The position numbers were made by a program, and so were the translations under genes. The notes beneath the pieces were generated by a model. That model searched no databases. It saw nothing but the letters and a program-made list of their open reading frames with translations, and had not been told where the DNA came from. Shown piece by piece: positions 58,903 through 64,000 of a stretch of 64,000 nt of DNA (its first letter is position 1; every line of letters starts with the position of its first letter). The stretch comes from Sodalis glossinidius str. 'morsitans' (GTDB lineage Bacteria > Pseudomonadota > Gammaproteobacteria > Enterobacterales > Enterobacteriaceae). The stretch is from the NCBI RefSeq assembly GCF_000010085.1, contig NC_007712.1, forward strand, positions 3,410,001-3,474,000, in the 5' to 3' direction.

Positions 58903-59628
58903 TTAGGGCTTTGGCTTCATTTCAAACACGACGTCCACTTGATCGTCGAAGTGAATTGACTGCTGGGCATAGGTTTGATCGGCATCGGCCTGGACGGAGG
59001 AGCTGGTGGCTTTGAACATCCGCACCGCCGGCATCGGCTGGTAATTGGCGACATGATAGCGAATGCTATATACCGACCCCAGCGAAGCATGGAAGCCTTC
59101 CGCCAGCGCACGCGCCTGCGCCGTAGCGTCATCAATCGCCTTCTGGCGGGCCTGAGCGCGATATTGCTCAGGATTGGCTACGCCTAGATCCACCGAGCGG
59201 ATTTCATTCAAGCCCGCCTTCAGCGCGCCGTCCAACAATTCGTTGAGCTTATCCAACTGATGCAGGGTCACCTGCACCTGGCGCACCGCTTTATAGCCTT
59301 TCAGCACCGACTCGCCGGTTTTGAGATAATCGTATTCCGGCTGGGTTCGTAAATTGGCGGCATTGATATCTTTGCTGGCGATGCCGTTCTTCTTGAGGAA
59401 GTCGAAATATTGCGCAACACGGGTATCGGCCTGCTTTTTGGCATCCGCAGCATCTTTGGACGAAATGGACACCTCAATGGACAGCGTGGCAATATCCGGC
59501 ATCGCATCGACGGAGGATGTCCCCGAGGTGACGACATGAGGTCCCTGCGGCAATTCGGCCGCCAAAGCCGGCATGATATGGGCTCCCAGTCCTACGATGG
59601 CGGTTAACACCTGTGCTTTTACCTTCAT
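58903..59628 (-). CDS. yggE: SIMPL-domain periplasmic protein YggE
   Basis: 241 residues (E. coli 246). Signal peptide to about residue 23 (LTAIVGLGAHIMPALAAE), then the SIMPL/DUF541 domain: DIATLSIEVSISSKDAADAKKQADTRVAQYFDFLKKNGI and DDATAQARALAEGFHASLGSVYSI. Linked to oxidative-stress protection in E. coli. Convergent with argP and downstream of the argO remnant; intact. Confidence 0.93.
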   Translation of the reverse strand: MKVKAQVLTAIVGLGAHIMPALAAELPQGPHVVTSGTSSVDAMPDIATLSIEVSISSKDAADAKKQADTRVAQYFDFLKKNGIASKDINAANLRTQPEYDYLKTGESVLKGYKAVRQVQVTLHQLDKLNELLDGALKAGLNEIRSVDLGVANPEQYRAQARQKAIDDATAQARALAEGFHASLGSVYSIRYHVANYQPMPAVRMFKATSSSVQADADQTYAQQSIHFDDQVDVVFEMKPKP

Positions 59629-59818
59629 GCTTCCTCCCGGGGAATATGACTCGCTGAATGTGTAACGTAACCAAGTATATCATCCCCCTTTTCCCTCGGG
59701 GGACAACGTTATTTGCAGTTTTTTACCGTTACGTTTATACCAGTTGCCAGCCTATCCTGTTGCCGATGATCAAAACTATAGGATAAGTTCTGAATAACGC
59801 CTATGCGGCACGGACTGC

Positions 59819-60427
59819 CTAAAAAGCAACCAGCAGCCTGAACATCCGCCAACCCTGATGGAGAAGTTGCAGCGCTACGCACCACATGACAATGCCCACC
59901 AGTCACTGAATGGCGCGCTGCACCCGGGGTTGAATAAGCCAAGGCGCCAACCCGTAAAACCAGACCAGTGAAGCGCTGATGGTGCCGCCGGCAAACCAGC
60001 CGCGATCCGCAGGCGCCAATTGGCCGGCGACGCTACCGAGTATCACCACCGTATGAGGATTGAGCCAGGTCAACGCGAGAATGGTCAATAGCACCCTACG
60101 TCGGCTACTGCCGGCGGTCGCCCGCGTATCGCCCTGCGTCACCGTGCCTCACCAGCCGTTGCGCAAGGCGCAAAAACCATAGCCGCCGAGAAACAAAACG
60201 ACGGCCAGCGTGATCGCCAGCAATAGCCACGGCGAGCGGCCAACCAGCGCTGCGCCGCCGGACACCCCCGCGCAGATAAGCAACAGATCGCTGATGAAAC
60301 ACAGCGTCGCAGCCAGCAAAAAATATTGCCGCCGTATCCCCTGATTCATCACCATCACGTTCTGCGGCCCGATAGGCACAATCAAGGCCATGCCGAGAAA
60401 AAATCCTTGTAAGAACAAACGCCACAT
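59819..60427 (-). pseudogene. argO: Arginine exporter ArgO, broken
   Basis: LysE-type exporter of arginine. From ATG 60427 it reads MWRLFLQGFFLGMALIVPIGPQNVMVMNQGIRRQYFLLAATLCFISDLLLICAGVSGGAALV... YGFCALRNGW, then a TGA (60149-60151). After a shift come SSRRRVLLTILALTWLNPHTVVILGSVAGQLA, which lacks five family residues (YLDTF) after NPH, and WFAGGTISASLVWFYGLAPWL. A second in-frame TGA precedes LVGIVMWCVALQLLHQG, ending at 59819. At least one frameshift, one deletion and one nonsense codon. Confidence 0.9.
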
Positions 60428-60763
60428 ATGCCGCCCTGCTGGTTGCCTGTTGAGGCGGGCAGTTTACCGGCCGTCCGGCGACGGTTGAAATGGAATGATC
60501 TTATCCCCGATAAGCGGCGTTAATGTGTGCCCGCGCCGACGGCGCGAGGGGAAATGATAAATTGGCGTGCGGCGGTGCGCAATGCGACCCAGGTCGCTCA
60601 GGAAAACGGGTCAGGCGCCTTGCGCAGCACCCACAGGCTGACGGGACGCGGGGTATCAGGGATGGGAAATACCGCGCCGCCGGGCATTTATCGTTGCCCG
60701 GCGGCAAGGTGCGACTCTACTTTTAACCTGCCTTGGCGGCGCGCAGCACTATATAGCGCCGGC
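60428..60763. other. Intergenic region between argO remnant and mscS, with hairpin
   Basis: No gene is recognised in these 336 bases. A perfect 10-bp inverted repeat CCGCCGGGCA (60677-60686) / TGCCCGGCGG (60695-60704), 60 bases past the mscS stop, may end mscS transcription. The argO promoter region with its ArgP site would lie at 60430-60520, but I could not define it. Confidence 0.45.
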
Positions 60764-61741
60764 TTAGGCGACCGGCTCCGGCTTGCCGGTATCGGCGTCG
60801 GGCTGCGATTGCACCTGCTGGCTCTCTTCCTCGGCACGGGCGGCGTCTAATGAGGTCGCGGCGTTAGCCATTTGCTGATCCTGCTCAGACCGCGCTTTCG
60901 GCGCGCGGTAGAGATGCACATCCATTTGCGGATAGGGAATACCGATCTGATGCTCATCCAGAGCAACCTTGGCTTTTTCCAGCAGGTCGAAAGTCGCGTT
61001 TTTCTGATCGCTGCGCGGAACCCAGGCCCGCACCATGAAATCCATCGAGGACGGGCCCAGCGCATTTAACCGCACGGTCAGGCCCATATCCTGAATCACG
61101 CGGCTATCGGCGACCAGAATATCGGTAATCAGCTTCTTCACGACATCGATATCGGCATCATAGCTGACGCTGATGATGGTATCGATTAACCGGTTCGGCT
61201 CTTGGGAGAAGTTGGTAATATTGCCGGAAAGAATTTTGCTATTGGGCACCACCACAATTTTGCCGTCATAGGTTTTCAGCGTGGTGGAGAAGATCTGCAC
61301 TACCAACACTGTACCCGAAGTGCCAGAAAAATCCACATAGTCGCCGGCGTGGAAATGGCGGAAGGTCACCAGCAGCACCCCTGCCGCAAAGTTGGACAGG
61401 GACCCCTGCAGGGCCAGGCCGATAGCCAAACCGGCGGCACCGATAACGGCGATGATCGAAGCGGTCTGTACGCCTATCCGGTTTAGGGCGGCGATAAGGG
61501 TGAAAATCACGATGCCGTAGCGCAAAACCGCCGAGACGAAATCGGCTACCGTGGCGTCGATGTGACGCGCCTTCATCATCCGGTTCAGTGTACGGGCGAC
61601 AATCCGCGAGATCAGCAAACCGATAAACAGGATAATGATCGCAGCGACGATATTGACCGCGTAATGGATCAGTAACTCTTGATTATTAACCAGCCAGTTG
61701 CCGGCATGATTGATTTTATCAACAACGTCTATATCTTCCAT
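60764..61741 (-). CDS. mscS: Small-conductance mechanosensitive channel MscS
   Basis: Opens on membrane tension to release solutes after osmotic downshock. 325 residues against 286 in E. coli. Three N-terminal membrane helices, the pore helix Gly/Ala pattern IIAVIGAAGLAIGLALQGSLSNFAAGVLLVTFRHFHAGDYVD (about 92-132), and the cytosolic cage domain (VVVPNSKILSGNITNFSQEPNRLIDTIISVSYDADI, IPYPQMDVHLYR) are all present. The extra ~40 residues are a C-terminal Gln/Glu/Ala-rich tail, probably disordered. It follows fbaA as in E. coli. Confidence 0.96.
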   Translation of the reverse strand: MEDIDVVDKINHAGNWLVNNQELLIHYAVNIVAAIIILFIGLLISRIVARTLNRMMKARHIDATVADFVSAVLRYGIVIFTLIAALNRIGVQTASIIAVIGAAGLAIGLALQGSLSNFAAGVLLVTFRHFHAGDYVDFSGTSGTVLVVQIFSTTLKTYDGKIVVVPNSKILSGNITNFSQEPNRLIDTIISVSYDADIDVVKKLITDILVADSRVIQDMGLTVRLNALGPSSMDFMVRAWVPRSDQKNATFDLLEKAKVALDEHQIGIPYPQMDVHLYRAPKARSEQDQQMANAATSLDAARAEEESQQVQSQPDADTGKPEPVA

Positions 61742-61824
61742 TTAGGTTTTCCGCTCTGGTGTATTTCAAAGGTCTCTCGGCCTGGCGCCGATGACAAAAC
61801 AGTATTAAGCCTATACCGCAACGC

Positions 61825-61855
61825 CCCATTTTGCCAATAGCATTGGCAAAATGGG
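61825..61855. repeat. 13-bp inverted repeat between fbaA and mscS
   Basis: CCCATTTTGCCAA (61825-61837) and TTGGCAAAATGGG (61843-61855) flank a five-base loop. It is about 85 bases upstream of mscS. No T-run in the minus direction, so a regulatory or RNA-stability hairpin is as likely as a terminator. Confidence 0.5.
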
Positions 61856-62050
61856 TATAAAAAATCCCTATTTTTCATTTAGTTAATAAAGGCTGCGGTC
61901 CTTGTTATCTCTGACCGTTGCCCGCCCCGACAGGGCGTCCGCTCCCGTCTCAGGGAACAAAAAAACCGCGCCATCCAGAGGAGAGACGACTTTCCGGTGG
62001 ATAGTGCGGCGATTAACGTCCAACCCGCATCACGGCGGGAGGGAACACAT

Positions 62051-62083
62051 GGCCCCACACCGCGCTACGCGCGGTGTGGGGCC
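62051..62083 (-). terminator. Very stable hairpin directly after fbaA
   Basis: GGCCCCACACCGCGC (62051-62065) and its exact complement (62069-62083) make a 15-bp GC-rich stem with a three-base loop, seven bases past the fbaA stop. There is no T-run after it. It probably protects the pgk-fbaA mRNA 3' end or attenuates read-through. Confidence 0.6.
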
Positions 62084-62089
62084 ACTCAG

Positions 62090-63166
62090 TTACAGTACGT
62101 CGATAGCGTTCAGTTCTTTAAAGGCCAGCTCCAGGCGCGTCGCCATGGAGGCTTGACCGGCGCGGATCCACACACGCGGATCGTAGAACTTCTTGTTGGG
62201 TTTATCGGCGCCTTCCGGGTTGCCCAGCTGTGCCCGCAGGTAACCTTCGTTCTTCTGGTAATATTTCAGAATCCCTTCCCAGGTGGCCCACTGAGTATCA
62301 GTATCGATATTCATTTTAACCACGCCGTAGCTGACGGCTTCCTTGATTTCTTCCGGCGTAGAACCTGAACCGCCGTGGAAGACCAAATTCAGGGATTTGG
62401 CCGGCAGACCAAATTTTTCCGAAACGTATTTTTGCGAATTATCCAGAATTTTTGGCGTCAGCTGCACGTTACCCGGCTTGTAAACGCCATGAACGTTGCC
62501 GAACGCGGCCGCAATGGTGAAACGCGGGCTGATGGCATGTAGTTTTTCATAGGCATAGGCGACATCTTCCGGCTGGGTGTACAGCGCGGAGTTATCCAGA
62601 TGGCTGTTGTCTACGCCGTCTTCTTCACCGCCAGTGCAACCCAGCTCGATTTCCAGCGTCATATCCAGCTTGGCCATACGCGTCAGATATTTCGCGCTGA
62701 TTTCGATGTTCTCTTCAAGCGACTCTTCGGACAGATCGATCATATGGGATGAGAAAAGCGGCTTGCAGGTGGCGGCATAATGTTTCTCGCCGGCGTCCAG
62801 CAGTCCGTCAAGCCACGGCAGCAGCTTCTTGGCGCAATGGTCGGTATGCAGAATAACGGGGATGCCGTAATGCTCGGCCATATGGTGCACATGCAGCGCG
62901 CCGGACACCGCGCCCAGGACGGCCGCAGTCTGACCTTCGGCTTTCAAGCCTTTGCCCGCGATAAAGGCGGCGCCGCCGTTGGAAAATTGCACGATAATCG
63001 GAGCGCGCACCTTGGCAGCCGCTTCCAGCGCGGCGTTAATGGAATCGGTGCCTACACAGTTGACAGCGGGCAGAGCAAAGTTGTTTTCTTTCGCGACAGC
63101 GAACACTTTCTGAACGTCATCACCGGTGATGACACCTGGTTTAACAAAATCGAAAATCTTAGACAT
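62090..63166 (-). CDS. fbaA: Fructose-bisphosphate aldolase, class II
   Basis: Zinc-dependent cleavage of fructose-1,6-bisphosphate in glycolysis. The start at ATG 63166 (MSKIFDFVKPGVITGDDVQKVFAVAKENNFALPAVNCVGTDSINAAL) gives 358 residues (E. coli 359). Zinc and catalytic segments are PVILHTDHCAKKLLPWLDG and LEIELGCTGGEEDGVDNSHLDNS. NLVFHGGSGSTPEEIKEAVSYGVVKMNIDTDTQWATW binds the phosphates. Downstream of pgk, about 110 bases apart. Confidence 0.98.
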   Translation of the reverse strand: MSKIFDFVKPGVITGDDVQKVFAVAKENNFALPAVNCVGTDSINAALEAAAKVRAPIIVQFSNGGAAFIAGKGLKAEGQTAAVLGAVSGALHVHHMAEHYGIPVILHTDHCAKKLLPWLDGLLDAGEKHYAATCKPLFSSHMIDLSEESLEENIEISAKYLTRMAKLDMTLEIELGCTGGEEDGVDNSHLDNSALYTQPEDVAYAYEKLHAISPRFTIAAAFGNVHGVYKPGNVQLTPKILDNSQKYVSEKFGLPAKSLNLVFHGGSGSTPEEIKEAVSYGVVKMNIDTDTQWATWEGILKYYQKNEGYLRAQLGNPEGADKPNKKFYDPRVWIRAGQASMATRLELAFKELNAIDVL

Positions 63167-63273
63167 ATTACTTTGTCCTGTTTTGTAGGCCATTAAAAGG
63201 GGTGACTTCTCACCGCGGCCCGAGCCTGTGTACCAGCCGCGGCGAACACCGGTGGCGTGCGCCCGCTCAATAC

Positions 63274-64000
63274 TTATTGTTTCGCGCGTTCTTCAAGCAT
63301 GACCACCGCGGGAAGTTTCTTGCCTTCGACAAATTCAAGGAAAGCGCCGCCGCCAGTGGAAATATAGGAGATTTGATCGGCAATGCCAAACAGGTCGATG
63401 GCCGCCAGGGTATCTCCGCCGCCGGCTATAGAGAATGCCTCGCTATCGGCGATAGCGCGGGCTACCACCTCGGTGCCTTTACGGAAATTGGCGAACTCGA
63501 ACACGCCGACCGGACCATTCCACAAAATGGTTTTGGCGTTTTTCAGAATTTCCGCCAGACGGGCGACGGAAACATCGCCCAAATCCAGAATCTGTTCACT
63601 GTCTTGAATTTCGCTGGTGGATTTCAAGGTTGCGGTCGCGGTTTCAGAAAATTCGGTAGCGACGCGAACATCGGTCGGTACGGGAATATCGCTGCTTTCC
63701 AGCAGGCGTTTGGCTTCCGAGATCAGGTCGGCTTCGTAGAGCGATTTACCGACGTTATGCCCCTGCGCCGCAACGAAGGTGTTGGCGATGCCGCCGCCGA
63801 CGATGAGCTGATCGGCAATTTTCGACAGTGAATCCAATACAGTCAGCTTGGTGGAGACTTTTGAACCGCCAACGATGGCCACCATCGGCCGGGCCGGGTT
63901 ATCAAGCGCTTTGCCCAGCGCTTCCAGCTCATTGAATAGCAGCGGGCCGGCGCAAGCGACGGCCGCGAATTTACCTACGCCGTGGGTGGAGGCCTGAGCG
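63274..64000 (-). CDS. pgk: Phosphoglycerate kinase (C-terminal part, cut by window edge)
   Basis: ATP-generating step of glycolysis. The frame is open from the window edge (64000) to the stop at 63274, about 241 codons of a usual 387. It begins AQASTHGVGKFAAVACAGPLLFNELEALGKALDNPARPMVAIVGGSKVSTKLTVLDSLSKI and includes LIVGGGIANTF, ILWNGPVGVFEFANFRKGTE and the nucleotide-binding STGGGAFLEFVEGKKLPAV. First of the pgk-fbaA-mscS run. The N-terminal substrate domain is outside the window. Confidence 0.97.
   Translation of the reverse strand, partial: AQASTHGVGKFAAVACAGPLLFNELEALGKALDNPARPMVAIVGGSKVSTKLTVLDSLSKIADQLIVGGGIANTFVAAQGHNVGKSLYEADLISEAKRLLESSDIPVPTDVRVATEFSETATATLKSTSEIQDSEQILDLGDVSVARLAEILKNAKTILWNGPVGVFEFANFRKGTEVVARAIADSEAFSIAGGGDTLAAIDLFGIADQISYISTGGGAFLEFVEGKKLPAVVMLEERAKQ

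Overview
The window reads as chromosome of a gammaproteobacterial insect symbiont of the Sodalis type. This is inferred from three things: E. coli-like gene order with close protein identity, moderately high GC, and an unusual number of recently broken genes (small deletions, single-base frameshifts, lone stop codons) next to intact housekeeping genes. No marker gene present here fixes the species.

Layout. 1-11.7 kb: recC (5' part), a decayed minor-pseudopilin cluster (ppdA-ppdB-ygdB-ppdC), thyA, lgt, ptsP and rppH on the minus strand. A non-coding rppH-mutH region follows that matches by position and content the E. coli DnaA-reactivating site DARS2. Then come mutH, broken ygdQ, ygdR and broken tas. 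11.8-30.6 kb is an accessory and decaying stretch: an aas/lplT deletion scar, a broken acetyltransferase, an OmrA-type small RNA, a shattered molybdopterin S/N-oxide reductase, intact galR, a beta-glucoside-type PTS remnant with an intact EIIA, a formate/nitrite-family channel, a LysR regulator, a HAD phosphatase, intact lysA with a frameshifted lysR, an MFS pseudogene, an IS903-like element sitting in a 6-phosphogluconate dehydrogenase/hexuloisomerase cluster, and a 21-copy 9-bp tandem repeat. 30.7-34.1 kb: tRNA-Gly(CCC), then a dead operon (M20 amidohydrolase plus polar amino acid ABC transporter). Its upstream region still shows a sigma-54 -24/-12 promoter and two NtrC-like sites spaced as at glnA. 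34.2-64 kb is dense, conserved and almost wholly intact: lysS-prfB, recJ-dsbC-xerD, fldB, cptA-sdhE, ygfZ, yqfA, an HD hydrolase, gcvTHP, ubiI-ubiH-pepP-ygfB, zapA-6S RNA-fau, serA, rpiA, argP, yggE, mscS, fbaA and pgk. argO is the only clear pseudogene there.

How it fits together. The retained genes cover DNA repair and chromosome maintenance (recC, mutH, recJ, xerD, DARS2), envelope and redox (lgt, dsbC), translation (lysS, prfB, tRNA-Gly), one-carbon, serine and ubiquinone metabolism, and central glycolysis. The lost genes are mostly for environmental scavenging and alternative respiration (oxide reductase, amino acid uptake, cellobiose uptake, sugar-phosphate side routes, phospholipid recycling, type IV pilin-like proteins). 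That is the pattern expected of a host-restricted bacterium early in genome reduction. I found no new defence or mobile system. The most informative unusual items are the sigma-54/NtrC control region left in front of a dead operon, the DARS2 region, the OmrA-like RNA, the 9-bp repeat array and a template-switch palindrome.
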